Below are positions 1 through 7,711 of a stretch of 19,456 nucleotides of DNA, in pieces (position 1 is the first letter of the stretch; every line of letters begins with the position of its first letter). Position numbers and translations under genes: made by a program. Source of the DNA: an actinobacterium acAMD-2 (GTDB taxonomy: Bacteria; Actinomycetota; Actinomycetes; UBA12327); assembly GCA_000754455.1 (NCBI GenBank), contig JNSE01000006.1, positions 1 to 19,456 of the forward strand, read 5' to 3'. Below the pieces are notes generated by a model, which ran no database searches, was not told where the DNA came from, and saw only the letters and a program-made list of their open reading frames with translations.

Positions 1-236
1 CACGCGTACTAGCCAGCGTCCGGCGCCGAGGCTGGGCGCAATCAGTGGGTGAACGTGAACCCGGGGTGGGCTCGGTTTCTGCACCCGTGCGAGGACCCAC
101 TGGTCGGGTAGTCGGTGCGATCAGTGTGTCCGGTCCACTGGAGAGGCTGTCCAAGTCCCCCGGTCGCCTGCATGGCAACGCAGTGGTTCAGGCAGCACGA
201 GCCATCTCCGAAGCGATCGCGTCCAGTAACGATTAA
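1..236 (+). CDS. IclR-family transcriptional regulator, C-terminal fragment (NdgR-like)
   Basis: This is the 3' end of a gene that starts before the window; the reading frame is open from base 3 to the TAA at 234-236, giving about 77 residues. The visible part contains the run VGSVSAPVRGPTGRVVGAIS followed by a helical end (GNAVVQAARAISEAI). That is the usual end of the IclR effector-binding domain, in which the regulator senses a small ligand; the DNA-binding part is off the window. In actinobacteria an IclR protein at this position, next to leuCD and the ilv/leu/gltX genes, is NdgR, a regulator of amino-acid metabolism including leuCD. That assignment rests on context and on my memory of the locus. 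The gene runs toward the tRNA genes and stops 41 bases before the tRNA-Glu end. A family call is secure; the NdgR identity is likely but not proven. Confidence 0.85.
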   Translation, partial: RVLASVRRRGWAQSVGEREPGVGSVSAPVRGPTGRVVGAISVSGPLERLSKSPGRLHGNAVVQAARAISEAIASSND

Positions 237-246
237 CTGGACCAAC

Positions 247-273
247 AAAAAAGCGATCCACGAGGGATCGCTT
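247..273 (-). terminator. Rho-independent terminator after the tRNA-Gln/tRNA-Glu unit
   Basis: Bases 251-259 (aagcgatcc) pair perfectly with 265-273 (ggatcgctt), leaving a 5-base loop. Six A residues at 247-252 read as a U tract on the minus strand, directly after the stem. It lies 4 bases beyond the encoded CCA of tRNA-Glu, so it closes the minus-strand tRNA unit. The plus-strand side (ccttgg) lacks a U tract, so its use for the convergent IclR gene is less certain, although the hairpin begins just after that gene's stop codon. Confidence 0.85.
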
Positions 274-276
274 CCT

Positions 277-352
277 TGGTAGCCCCGACGGGATTCGAAC
301 CCGCGCTACCGCCTTGAGAGGGCGGCGTGCTAGGCCGCTACACAACGGGGCC
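277..352 (-). tRNA. tRNA-Glu (anticodon CTC)
   Basis: On the minus strand a complete cloverleaf can be folded. The acceptor stem is GGCCCCG with CGGGGCT; the anticodon stem CCGCC/GGCGG holds the loop CTCTCAA, whose anticodon CTC reads GAG (Glu); the T arm is GCGGG-TTCGAAT-CCCGT. The discriminator base is A and the CCA end is encoded (277-279 on the plus strand read tgg). Length with CCA is 76 bases. It follows tRNA-Gln on the same strand and is followed at once by a terminator, so both tRNAs are probably processed from one transcript. Glu-tRNA is the direct product of GltX encoded upstream. Confidence 0.97.
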
Positions 353-423
353 AAGGCATGCATCTGTACAGCGGACACATGTGAGAGGTGGAAACGGTAC
401 CGATTCACCAGACCATTTCACCG

Positions 424-495
424 CTGGGGTACCAGGACTCGAACCTAGACTAACTGGACCAGAACCAGTTGGGCTGCCAATTACCCCATACCCCA
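424..495 (-). tRNA. tRNA-Gln (anticodon CTG)
   Basis: The minus strand folds into a 72-base tRNA. The acceptor TGGGGTA pairs with TACCCCA, with discriminator G. The anticodon stem ACTGG/CCAGT holds the loop TTCTGGT, giving anticodon CTG, which reads CAG (Gln). The body closely matches ordinary bacterial tRNA-Gln (AATTGGCAGC in the D arm, AGGTTCGAGTCCTGG in the T arm). The 3' CCA is not encoded (the bases after the discriminator read CGG), unlike the neighbouring tRNA-Glu. It starts 32 bases after the CPBP protease stop codon. A TAGACT hexamer at 525-530 (minus strand) could be its own -10 box, but no convincing -35 is visible, so it could equally be carried on the gltX transcript. With gltX and gatCAB in the window, it is the expected target of the transamidation pathway. 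Confidence 0.96.
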
Positions 496-527
496 TGGGT
501 TCGCCAACGAGCAGCGAAGTCCACAGT

Positions 528-1490
528 CTACAAGCCCTCAGGTCGGCTGCTCGCACCCCCGCTAACTTGTAAAAGACCCTGACTAATCCAGCGCTTTCGC
601 ATCGCCTCAGCTACTACGACGAAGATGGTCATCTGCACTAGGTCAATCAACACGAGGGACCACGGGGCATCTGGCGAGGTCAACTGCTCGGAGAAGTCCG
701 AGTACGCCGCTGCCGCCAAAAGCGCCACGAAATTGTTGACCGTGTGCAGCGCGATTGAGATCTCTAGGCCACCGGTGCGTATCACTAGGAAGCCAGCAAC
801 CAGACCAAAGGCGAAACGATCCAAAAACAGTGGCGCACTTTGCCCACCATGAGCCAGCGCAAACAACAGTGACGTGATGACGATCGAAACGGCAGGAAAT
901 CTCACCCAAGCGCCGATCGCTTGACCTAGGTACCCGCGAAAAGCAAACTCTTCGCCAGCAGCTTGAAGTGGGGTCGTGAGCACAACCACTAATGCAAGAC
1001 CAGCAAACGTTCCGAGCGAGCTTCGGCTGGCTCCTGAGGAACTCTCTGCCCCCACCGGCAAGACACTGGCCAGCACATACGTACCGATAACCACAGCGGT
1101 CGATATTCCCACGCAGCGCCAAAACCAATTCCAGCGAAAGCGCTTGGCCACTGAGATCAGGAAGCGAGGGTCCATCCGATGGACCGCCCATACAGGAAAC
1201 ATGGCACACGGGATCAGGGCAGCCAAACTGATATTGGTGATCAGGAATACCAGCGGCGAGCCCTGGTCTGTGAGGAAATCAATATCTTGCTTGACCGAAA
1301 CGTAGGCAACGCCAGGGATGATCACTAATACCGCGATCACGCTCAGATAAGTCCAGGAGAACAAGCCCAATCCAACGAGTGGCTTCCACCAGCGATAGGT
1401 CGAATTGCGAAGGAGCCGAAGATACGGTCGGTCAACATCCACTGGCGGCTCAGGCATCCGCCAAGTGTCTGTCTCAGAACCGAATGTCAC
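528..1490 (-). CDS. CPBP-family intramembrane glutamic endopeptidase
   Basis: The 320-residue protein has several hydrophobic segments (around 40-62, 80-103, 127-145, 160-175, 198-213, 225-237 and 247-262). It carries the motifs of the CPBP/Abi membrane protease family: the motif-1 EExxxR at E180-E181-R185 (GEEFAFRGYL), the second motif LFALAHGG with H214, and HTVNNF with H249 and N253. These residues form the glutamate-based catalytic site of Rce1-like proteases. The bacterial substrate is not predictable; some family members act in bacteriocin self-protection or in regulated membrane proteolysis. The GTG start at 1490-1488 overlaps the gltX TGA stop by 4 bases, which indicates translational coupling. 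A start at residue 12 (ATG) is also possible. The pairing with gltX is probably about co-expression rather than a known shared pathway. Confidence 0.85.
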   Translation of the reverse strand: MTFGSETDTWRMPEPPVDVDRPYLRLLRNSTYRWWKPLVGLGLFSWTYLSVIAVLVIIPGVAYVSVKQDIDFLTDQGSPLVFLITNISLAALIPCAMFPVWAVHRMDPRFLISVAKRFRWNWFWRCVGISTAVVIGTYVLASVLPVGAESSSGASRSSLGTFAGLALVVVLTTPLQAAGEEFAFRGYLGQAIGAWVRFPAVSIVITSLLFALAHGGQSAPLFLDRFAFGLVAGFLVIRTGGLEISIALHTVNNFVALLAAAAYSDFSEQLTSPDAPWSLVLIDLVQMTIFVVVAEAMRKRWISQGLLQVSGGASSRPEGL

Positions 1491-2998
1491 GAGGGTTGAT
1501 ATTCCCTTGCGCGAGCAAGGCGAGCCAAGGAGGTTTCTTTGCCTAATAATTCCATCGACTCAAACAACGGTGGCGAGATCAATCTCCCCGTCATCGCCAC
1601 ACGCAACGGTGCGAAGGCAGTCTTGGGTTTGAGTTCCATCTTCTCGATGAGCGCACTTCGCAACGCGTGCTCAATCGTCTCCGTCGTGAAATCCATCAAT
1701 CCCTCCAAGGCTTCTTTGGCGGCATCGAGCACTGGGTGGGCGACCTCCCCCAGGGCCTTATTGGCCGGGGCCGGATCAAAGGCAAACTGAGCGTCAGTGA
1801 CAAACAAGAAACCCAGCATGGGCGCGGCCTCACTGAGCAACCCCATACGCTCTTGCACCAAGGGTGCGGCTTTGGTTACGAGGTCTCGCTCTTGCGCAGA
1901 GGGTTCAGCCGCAATCACACCGTCAAGGATCAGGCGGTCCTGAATTCGCACAGCAAAATCCGCGGGGTCAAGTTCGCGGATGTGGGAAGAATTTATGGAT
2001 TCGGCCTTTTTTAGATCAAATCGTGCCGGATTGGCGTTGACTCTCGAAATCTCAAAGGCCTCAACCATTTCGGTAATCGAGAAGATGTCTCGATCCTCAC
2101 TCAACGACCACCCTAGGAGGGACAGGTAGTTCAACAAGCCTTCAGGGATAAAGCCATGCTCGCGATAGAAGTCAATCGCTGACTCGGGGTCGCGCTTACT
2201 GAGCTTCTTGTTGCCCTCACCCATCACATAGGGCAGGTGACCAAAGGTGGGAGTCGCGCCCGATCCCACGCCAATCTGAGCCAATGCCTGATACATGGCA
2301 ATTTGGCGAGGCGTCGAAGACAAGAGGTCTTCACCACGCAGTACATGGGTAATCTCCATCAATGCATCATCAACTGGGTTCACCAAGGTGTACAGCGGCT
2401 CACCATTGCCGCGAACAATCACGTAGTCCGGGATTGAGCCAGCCGGAAAGGTAATCTCCCCACGAATAAGGTCCTGTACAACCAAATCCTCGGCCGGCAT
2501 CTTTAGGCGTAGTACAGGATCGCGCCCCATCGAACGAAACTGCGCGCGCTGTTCGTGGCTTAAGTCTCGATCAAAGTTGTCATAACCGAGCTTGGGGTTT
2601 TCACCCTTGGCGACGTGGCGCTCTTCGACTTCTTCCGGGGTGGAAAACGATTCATAAGCCAATCCTGCATCGAGCAATTGGCGTGCAACATCGCGATAAA
2701 TCTCGAGTCGCTCACTTTGACGATAAGGAGCATGCGGACCACCAACTACCGGTCCCTCATCCCAATCCAACCCGAGCCAAGACAAGGTGTCGAGTAAGGC
2801 TTCGTAGCTTTCTTCACTATCTCGGGCGGAATCGGTGTCTTCAATGCGAAAAACGAACGTGCCACCGTTGTGTCGAGCAAAGGCCCAGTTGAACAATGCC
2901 GTTCGCACAAGACCTACATGTGGATTGCCGGTTGGGGAAGGGCAAAAACGAACGCGGACCGAGGGATCCAGCGGATGGTTCAAGGAACCGGAAGTCAC
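1487..2998 (-). CDS. gltX: Glutamyl-tRNA synthetase (probably non-discriminating)
   Basis: The 503-residue protein is a class I aminoacyl-tRNA synthetase that attaches glutamate to tRNA in an ATP-dependent reaction. The HIGH-type motif is PSPTGNPHVG (20-29), FRIEDTD follows at 50-56, and the KMSKS-type motif is KLSKR (265-269); the helical anticodon-binding region follows. Length is normal for bacterial GluRS. No glutaminyl-tRNA synthetase is in the window, but gatCAB is. In organisms with that arrangement GluRS charges both tRNA-Glu and tRNA-Gln; the non-discriminating property is therefore inferred from context, not read from a residue. The GTG start is supported by AAGGTG 8 bases upstream. 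It sits 16 bases after the FAH-family stop codon and overlaps the CPBP gene downstream, so the three appear to form one transcript. Confidence 0.97.
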   Translation of the reverse strand: MTSGSLNHPLDPSVRVRFCPSPTGNPHVGLVRTALFNWAFARHNGGTFVFRIEDTDSARDSEESYEALLDTLSWLGLDWDEGPVVGGPHAPYRQSERLEIYRDVARQLLDAGLAYESFSTPEEVEERHVAKGENPKLGYDNFDRDLSHEQRAQFRSMGRDPVLRLKMPAEDLVVQDLIRGEITFPAGSIPDYVIVRGNGEPLYTLVNPVDDALMEITHVLRGEDLLSSTPRQIAMYQALAQIGVGSGATPTFGHLPYVMGEGNKKLSKRDPESAIDFYREHGFIPEGLLNYLSLLGWSLSEDRDIFSITEMVEAFEISRVNANPARFDLKKAESINSSHIRELDPADFAVRIQDRLILDGVIAAEPSAQERDLVTKAAPLVQERMGLLSEAAPMLGFLFVTDAQFAFDPAPANKALGEVAHPVLDAAKEALEGLMDFTTETIEHALRSALIEKMELKPKTAFAPLRVAMTGRLISPPLFESMELLGKETSLARLARAREYQPS

Positions 2999-3014
2999 AG
3001 TGTCATCACCTTGT

Positions 3015-3794
3015 CTAGTTGGACACTGAATTTATCAGCGAACCGATGCCTTCGATACGCACCTCGACCGTGTCCCCCGCGTGCAATGTCGAGACACCAG
3101 CAGGGGTGCCGGTCAAGATCACATCGCCAGGCAGCAACGTCATGATGCGCGATGTGTACGCAACAAGGTCGGCCACTGAGAACACCATCTCGCTAGTGCG
3201 GCCGTCTTGAGCCACCCGATCATCAATGTGACATGAGACGGCGAGATCAGCAGGGTCCAATGCTGTTTCAACCCACGGGCCCAATGGGCAGAACGTGTCA
3301 AAGCCCTTCGCGCGACTCCACTGACCATCACTGCGTTGTAGATCGCGAGCAGTGACGTCATTGGCGCAGGTGTAACCCAAGATCACTTCATGAGCTCGTT
3401 CAGCAACAACGTCCTTACACAAACTGCCAATCACCACGGCTAGCTCGGCTTCGTGCTGCACATCACTAGACAGTTCCGGCAACCGAATAACATCGCCGGG
3501 TCCAGCCACCGAGGTTGAGGGCTTGAGGAACATCAAGGGTTCCTTCGCCACCTCATTTCCCAATTCCGCTGCGTGCTCGGCGTATGTGCGGCCGAAGGCA
3601 CAGACCTTTGACGGCAAAACCGGCGACAGTAATCGAACCGCCGGCAGGGGTAGCCGCTGGTCGGTTAATTCGATCTCACCAAAGGGATGGTTCTTGATGA
3701 TCGCGATCTCTAGGGCCTCAAGTGGGCCGGTGGGATAACCCTCAACTACCCCGTAGCCAACGACACCTTCGAATGCAAAGCGAGCGATACGCAC
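3015..3794 (-). CDS. Fumarylacetoacetate hydrolase (FAH) family protein
   Basis: The 259-residue protein has a short N-terminal region and an FAH catalytic domain from about residue 60 onward. The metal ligands are visible: E115 and E117 in HEAELAVVIG and D146 in ANDVTARDLQ. Family signatures GRTYAEHAAELG, GFDTFCPLGPW and ILTGTPAGV are present. Members of this family are hydrolases, decarboxylases or isomerases acting on 2-oxo acids and acylpyruvates; annotation as a hydroxyhepta-dienedioate isomerase is common, but the substrate is uncertain. The GTG start is preceded by AGGAG 7 bases upstream. It lies between ilvE and gltX, an order I recall from mycobacteria and streptomycetes. The context suggests housekeeping cleanup of an unwanted oxo-acid such as oxaloacetate enol, but that is inference. 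Confidence 0.88.
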   Translation of the reverse strand: MRIARFAFEGVVGYGVVEGYPTGPLEALEIAIIKNHPFGEIELTDQRLPLPAVRLLSPVLPSKVCAFGRTYAEHAAELGNEVAKEPLMFLKPSTSVAGPGDVIRLPELSSDVQHEAELAVVIGSLCKDVVAERAHEVILGYTCANDVTARDLQRSDGQWSRAKGFDTFCPLGPWVETALDPADLAVSCHIDDRVAQDGRTSEMVFSVADLVAYTSRIMTLLPGDVILTGTPAGVSTLHAGDTVEVRIEGIGSLINSVSN

Positions 3795-3827
3795 TCACTG
3801 ACTCCTGTCAATAGGTGATGCTGGGAA

Positions 3828-4937
3828 TTACGCCGATGAAGCAACGATTTGATACATCCAACCATGCGGATCCGGACGCGAGCCATGCTGGATTTGTAAG
3901 AGTTCATCGCGCAGTTGCAATGTCACCGGCCCAGATTGACCGGCACCTACTTCCCACGTGGCATCAGTTGATTTGACTTTGCCAACAGGGGTAATCACTG
4001 CCGCGGTTCCACAGGCAAAGACTTCAGTGATCTCTCCCGAGGCATTCCCCTCGCGCCACTGATCAACATTGATTCGCTCTTGACCAACGGCGTAACCCAA
4101 ATCCTTGGCTACCTGGAGTAACGATTCGCGCGTCACTCCCGGAAGCAACGATCCAGTCAACGGCGGTGTCGTAATTCGAGCCGATTCGCCGGATCCATGA
4201 ACGAAATACAAGTTCATGCCACCCATCTCCTCGATCCAATAGCGTTCGATCGCATCGAGCCACACCACCTGGTCGCACTGGTTATCGATGGCTTGAGCTT
4301 GAGCGAGCAATGAGGCGGCGTAGTTGCCCGCGCACTTAGCTTCGCCGGTTCCCCCTGGAGCCGCGCGCACATATTCCTTGGAAAGCCAGACATCGACCGG
4401 CTTGACTCCACCGGGGAAATAGGCGCCAGCAGGCGATGCAATCAAGAGGAAGAGATATTCATTCGCCGGACGCACACCCAAACCGACCTCGGTGGAGAAC
4501 ATGAAGGGTCGCAAGTACAACGACTTTTCAATGTCGTCAGGAACCCACTCCTGATCGACCGTGACGAGGGTCTCGATGGCCGCAAGGAACAGTTCCTCTG
4601 GAAGCGCAGGCATCGCCAACCGGGCAGCACTGCGCTGAAAGCGCCGGGCATTTTCCAATGGTCGGAACGTGGCGATGGATCCATCGACGCGTCGGTAGGC
4701 CTTGAGGCCTTCGAAAACCGACTGACCGTAGTGGATCGAGTTCGTGGCAGGGTCCATAGTGATCGGGCCGTAGGGAACCAGCTCGGCTTCGTGCCAGCCA
4801 CGGTCCACGGTCCACTTGATCTGCACCATGTGATCGGTGAAGTACTTACCAAATCCGGGATTGTCCAAGATTGCTTCACGCTGATCATCGGGTAGCGGCG
4901 AAACAGAACGGGTTATGGCAATGGTGCTCGAAGTCAT
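3828..4937 (-). CDS. ilvE: Branched-chain amino acid aminotransferase
   Basis: This is a PLP-dependent fold-type IV transaminase of 369 residues. It transfers the amino group of glutamate to the 2-oxo acids that become valine, leucine and isoleucine. The PLP lysine is K201 in the stretch GGTGEAKCAGNYAASL; substrate and cofactor regions such as HYGQSVFEGLKAYR (69-82) and YLRPFMFSTEVGLGV (141-155) are intact, as is the ITEVFACGTAAVITPV segment near the C-terminus. I chose the ATG at 4937-4935 because AGGA lies 9 bases upstream and the protein then begins at a usual family position. The frame is open further upstream to 5075, but that extension would overlap leuB. The start is 10 bases after the leuB stop, so the two are probably cotranscribed. 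Confidence 0.96.
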   Translation of the reverse strand: MTSSTIAITRSVSPLPDDQREAILDNPGFGKYFTDHMVQIKWTVDRGWHEAELVPYGPITMDPATNSIHYGQSVFEGLKAYRRVDGSIATFRPLENARRFQRSAARLAMPALPEELFLAAIETLVTVDQEWVPDDIEKSLYLRPFMFSTEVGLGVRPANEYLFLLIASPAGAYFPGGVKPVDVWLSKEYVRAAPGGTGEAKCAGNYAASLLAQAQAIDNQCDQVVWLDAIERYWIEEMGGMNLYFVHGSGESARITTPPLTGSLLPGVTRESLLQVAKDLGYAVGQERINVDQWREGNASGEITEVFACGTAAVITPVGKVKSTDATWEVGAGQSGPVTLQLRDELLQIQHGSRPDPHGWMYQIVASSA

Positions 4938-4947
4938 GACGGTAATC

Positions 4948-6003
4948 CTAACGAGCAGCAGCGATATTGGCGGCGATTGCGTCACCAATCTGAGCGGTCG
5001 TACGAGCCCCGAACTCAGAACGCTGTGACAGATCTTTGGCGACACCGACTTCAACCAAAGCCGAGGCTTCCTCAAGCTTGAGGTGATGCAGCAACATGCT
5101 TAAGGACAAGATTGCTGCCGTGGGGTCCGCCTTTTGCTGGCCCGCGATATCGGGAGCCGATCCATGTACGGGTTCAAACATGGAGGGGTTGACTCCGCTG
5201 GCATCGATACTGCCCGATGCCGCCAAGCCAATTCCACCCGCAACTGCGGCACCAACGTCGGTGATGATGTCACCAAATAAGTTATCGGTGACAATCACGT
5301 CGTACTTTTCCGGCGCAGTAATAAAGAACATGGCGGCAGCATCAACGTGTTGGTACTCCACCTGAACATCAGGGAATTCCTTGGCTACCTCATTGACGAT
5401 CCGCTGCCACAAGGCTCCGGCATTAGTCAAAACATTGGCCTTATGCACCAGTGTTAGCTTGCGTCGACGCTTCATAGAACGCGCGAATGCATCGCGAACA
5501 ACGCGCTCAACGCCAAAAGCGGTATTTATTGACTCTTCGATGGCCACTTCCTGAGCGGTTCCGACGCGGATCGCTCCGCCCGCACCGACATAGGGGCCTT
5601 CAGTGCCTTCACGTACGACCACGATGTCACAACGCTCGGGAGTCAAGCCCGCGACAGGAGTGTGCATTCCTGGATACAGCTTGATGGGGCGCAAATTGAC
5701 GTGATGATCCAAGGTGAAGCGCAACTTTAAGAGCATTCCCCGCTCAAGCAGACCTGGCGGAACCCGAGGGTCCCCCACGGCACCAAACAAAATGGCATCG
5801 TGCTCGCGCAGTTCATCGATGACCGAATCGGGAAGGATCTCGCCGGTTCGGTCATACAGGCGCCAACCCAAATCAAATTCGGTTTGCTTGATCGTCAGCC
5901 CACATTGTGCCGAAACCACATCCAAAGCCTTCAAAGCTTCGGGCATGACCTCGGGACCAATGCCATCGCCCGATGCGATAGCTAAAGAAATCGGGCTACT
6001 CAC
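4948..6003 (-). CDS. leuB: 3-isopropylmalate dehydrogenase
   Basis: This 351-residue enzyme oxidises and decarboxylates (2R,3S)-3-isopropylmalate to 2-oxo-isocaproate (via isopropyl-3-oxosuccinate) with NAD+ in leucine synthesis. Features of the isocitrate/isopropylmalate dehydrogenase family are visible: the N-terminal GDGIGPEV (12-19), the substrate-binding LKLRFTLDHHVNLRP with its arginines, and the metal/active-site stretch VTDNLFGDIITDVGAAVAGG. The C-terminal MFEPVHGSAPDIAG also fits. The GTG start at 6003 has GAAAGG about 9 bases upstream and is 24 bases after the serA stop. Its product feeds IlvE, the next gene. The isopropylmalate isomerase genes leuCD are not in the window but would be expected just left of the IclR gene by synteny. 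Confidence 0.96.
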   Translation of the reverse strand: MSSPISLAIASGDGIGPEVMPEALKALDVVSAQCGLTIKQTEFDLGWRLYDRTGEILPDSVIDELREHDAILFGAVGDPRVPPGLLERGMLLKLRFTLDHHVNLRPIKLYPGMHTPVAGLTPERCDIVVVREGTEGPYVGAGGAIRVGTAQEVAIEESINTAFGVERVVRDAFARSMKRRRKLTLVHKANVLTNAGALWQRIVNEVAKEFPDVQVEYQHVDAAAMFFITAPEKYDVIVTDNLFGDIITDVGAAVAGGIGLAASGSIDASGVNPSMFEPVHGSAPDIAGQQKADPTAAILSLSMLLHHLKLEEASALVEVGVAKDLSQRSEFGARTTAQIGDAIAANIAAAR

Positions 6004-6027
6004 GAGTTTGCCTTTCGATAAGAAAGA

Positions 6028-7620
6028 TTAAGCATCGATCAGATCAACGGTGCAACCGGTAGTAGCACCAACACCAGCAACGATTTGCGTGACCAAAGAA
6101 GCATCAATAGCTTCATCAATAGTAAGGACGACCAACGCCTGCTCGCCCTCAGCGCGCCGACTGACCTGCATGCCCGCGATGTTGACCTTGGCGTCAGCCA
6201 GGATTCCACCCAAGTAGCCCACCACTCCTGGGCGGTCAGCGTAGGTGAAGAACGCGACGTGTTCAGCCAAGAGGACATCCACGTCGAAGCCATTGACTTC
6301 CACGATCTTTTCGCGCTGACGGGTACCGGCCAATGTTCCCGCCACGGAGACCAACGTGCCATCGGCAAGTGCGGCCTTTACCCGAACCAAGTTTCTAAAG
6401 TCAGGACTGTCTGGCGAGGATGACAGGGAAACATCGACACCCTTTTCGGTGGCCAACAGTGGCGCGTTGACGTAAGACACTGGCTCATCGCTCAGGTCGG
6501 CGAACAAACCCTTCAGTGCCGACAACTCGAGCACCGCAGTGTCTTGATCGCTGATTTCACCTAGTACTTCGACTTCAACAGTGGCAGGGATGCCAGCAGC
6601 AAGCGCGGTGGCGATGCGCCCCAGCTTCTCAACCAACGGCAAGAACGGACGAACGTCTTCAGGAACAGATCCACCTTGAACATTGACCGCGTCCGGAACC
6701 AGCTCGCCGGCCAAGGCCAAGCGGACGGACTTAGCGACGGCGATGCCAGCCTTTTCCTGCGCTTCATCGGTGCTAGCGCCCAGGTGCGGCGTCACGACAA
6801 CGTTGTCCAAAGTGAACAGAGGCGAGTCCGTGCAGGGCTCAGTGGCAAACACGTCCACACCTGCTGAATGCACGCGACCATCACGCAAGGCTTCAAACAA
6901 AGCGGTTTCATCCACGATGCCACCACGCGCTGCGTTGACGATAACCACGCTGGGCTTGACCTTGGTCAGCGCTTCAGCGCCAATTAAGCCAACGGTCTCG
7001 GGCGTCTTGGGCAGGTGAACGGTGATGAAGTCCGCAGTGGTGAGCAATTCGTCCAGTTCCACCATGCGAACACCCAGTTGGGCGGCACGGGCGGGCTGAA
7101 CGTAAGGGTCATACGCGATCAACTCCACGCCGAAAGCGGCCAAGCGCTGCGCAACCAAGATGCCAATGCGGCCCAAACCCACCACGCCTACGACTTTGTC
7201 TGCCACTTCGATGCCGGTGTACTTGCTGCGCTTCCACTGTCCATTCTTCAAAGCAGCGTCGGCCTGCGGGATGTTGCGCGCTGCTGCCAAGAGCAAGGCC
7301 ACCGCCAATTCCGCAGCGGAGCCGATGTTGGAGGTAGGTGCATTCACGACCATGACGCCGGCTTGGGTTGCTGCCTTGACGTCAACGTTGTCCAGACCCA
7401 CACCTGCGCGAGCCACTACTTTCAACTTCGTGGCAGCGGCCAAGGCTTCGGCGTCCACCTGGGTGGCACTACGAACCAAGATTGCGTCAACATCAACGAT
7501 GCTGCTGAGCAGTTGCGAACGGTCAGCGCCGTCACAGTGACGCACCTCAAAATCAGGACCCAGAGCCTCGATCGTGGCGGGCGAGAGTTCTTCAGCAATC
7601 AGGACGACAGGCTTGGACAC
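6028..7620 (-). CDS. serA: D-3-phosphoglycerate dehydrogenase with C-terminal ACT domain
   Basis: The 530-residue enzyme catalyses the NAD-dependent first step of serine synthesis, from 3-phosphoglycerate to 3-phosphohydroxypyruvate. The NAD-binding motif is GLGRIG (148-153). The catalytic residues of the D-2-hydroxyacid dehydrogenase family are R232 (NAARGG), E261 (FATEPC) and H279 (TPHLGAS). After the catalytic part come an intervening ASB-like domain (about 320-450) and an ACT domain in the last 75-80 residues (FTYADRPGVVGYLGGILAD), typical of the long form in mycobacteria, which is inhibited by serine. The GTG start has AAGGA 6 bases upstream. The 91-base gap to ilvC contains an inverted repeat at 7635-7665, suggesting its own control or partial uncoupling from ilvBNC. 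Confidence 0.97.
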   Translation of the reverse strand: MSKPVVLIAEELSPATIEALGPDFEVRHCDGADRSQLLSSIVDVDAILVRSATQVDAEALAAATKLKVVARAGVGLDNVDVKAATQAGVMVVNAPTSNIGSAAELAVALLLAAARNIPQADAALKNGQWKRSKYTGIEVADKVVGVVGLGRIGILVAQRLAAFGVELIAYDPYVQPARAAQLGVRMVELDELLTTADFITVHLPKTPETVGLIGAEALTKVKPSVVIVNAARGGIVDETALFEALRDGRVHSAGVDVFATEPCTDSPLFTLDNVVVTPHLGASTDEAQEKAGIAVAKSVRLALAGELVPDAVNVQGGSVPEDVRPFLPLVEKLGRIATALAAGIPATVEVEVLGEISDQDTAVLELSALKGLFADLSDEPVSYVNAPLLATEKGVDVSLSSSPDSPDFRNLVRVKAALADGTLVSVAGTLAGTRQREKIVEVNGFDVDVLLAEHVAFFTYADRPGVVGYLGGILADAKVNIAGMQVSRRAEGEQALVVLTIDEAIDASLVTQIVAGVGATTGCTVDLIDA

Positions 7621-7634
7621 TGAGATTCCTTAGC

Positions 7635-7665
7635 GGATGGGAAACGTACGCGAATAAACCCATCC
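7635..7665. repeat. Inverted repeat ahead of serA
   Basis: Bases 7635-7641 (ggatggg) are the exact reverse complement of 7659-7665 (cccatcc), separated by 17 bases that include the palindrome cgtacg. On the serA strand, the 3' arm ends five bases before the AAGGA of the ribosome binding site. No U tract follows, so it is not an ordinary terminator. A TAGGAT hexamer (7663-7668, minus strand) overlapping the outer arm might be a -10 box, but there is no clear -35. It may be an operator or a structured leader; it may also be chance, as a 7-bp repeat is short. Confidence 0.35.
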
Positions 7666-7711
7666 TACTTAAGGCCACCACGAGCGAACCCATGGGGAAT
7701 ACCTGCGCGAA

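Noticed and set aside
353..423. Spacer between tRNA-Gln and tRNA-Glu
   Set aside because: Examined for a third tRNA, a promoter or a hairpin; nothing convincing was seen.
643..1209. 188-codon minus-strand open frame
   Set aside because: Out-of-frame reading of the CPBP protease gene; cysteine- and tryptophan-rich, typical of a shadow.
4938..5075. N-terminal extension of ilvE (46 codons)
   Set aside because: It lies inside leuB in another frame, is unlike the IlvE family, and the ATG at 4937 has a good ribosome binding site.
7015..7623. 202-codon plus-strand open frame
   Set aside because: Antisense shadow of serA with no recognisable domain.
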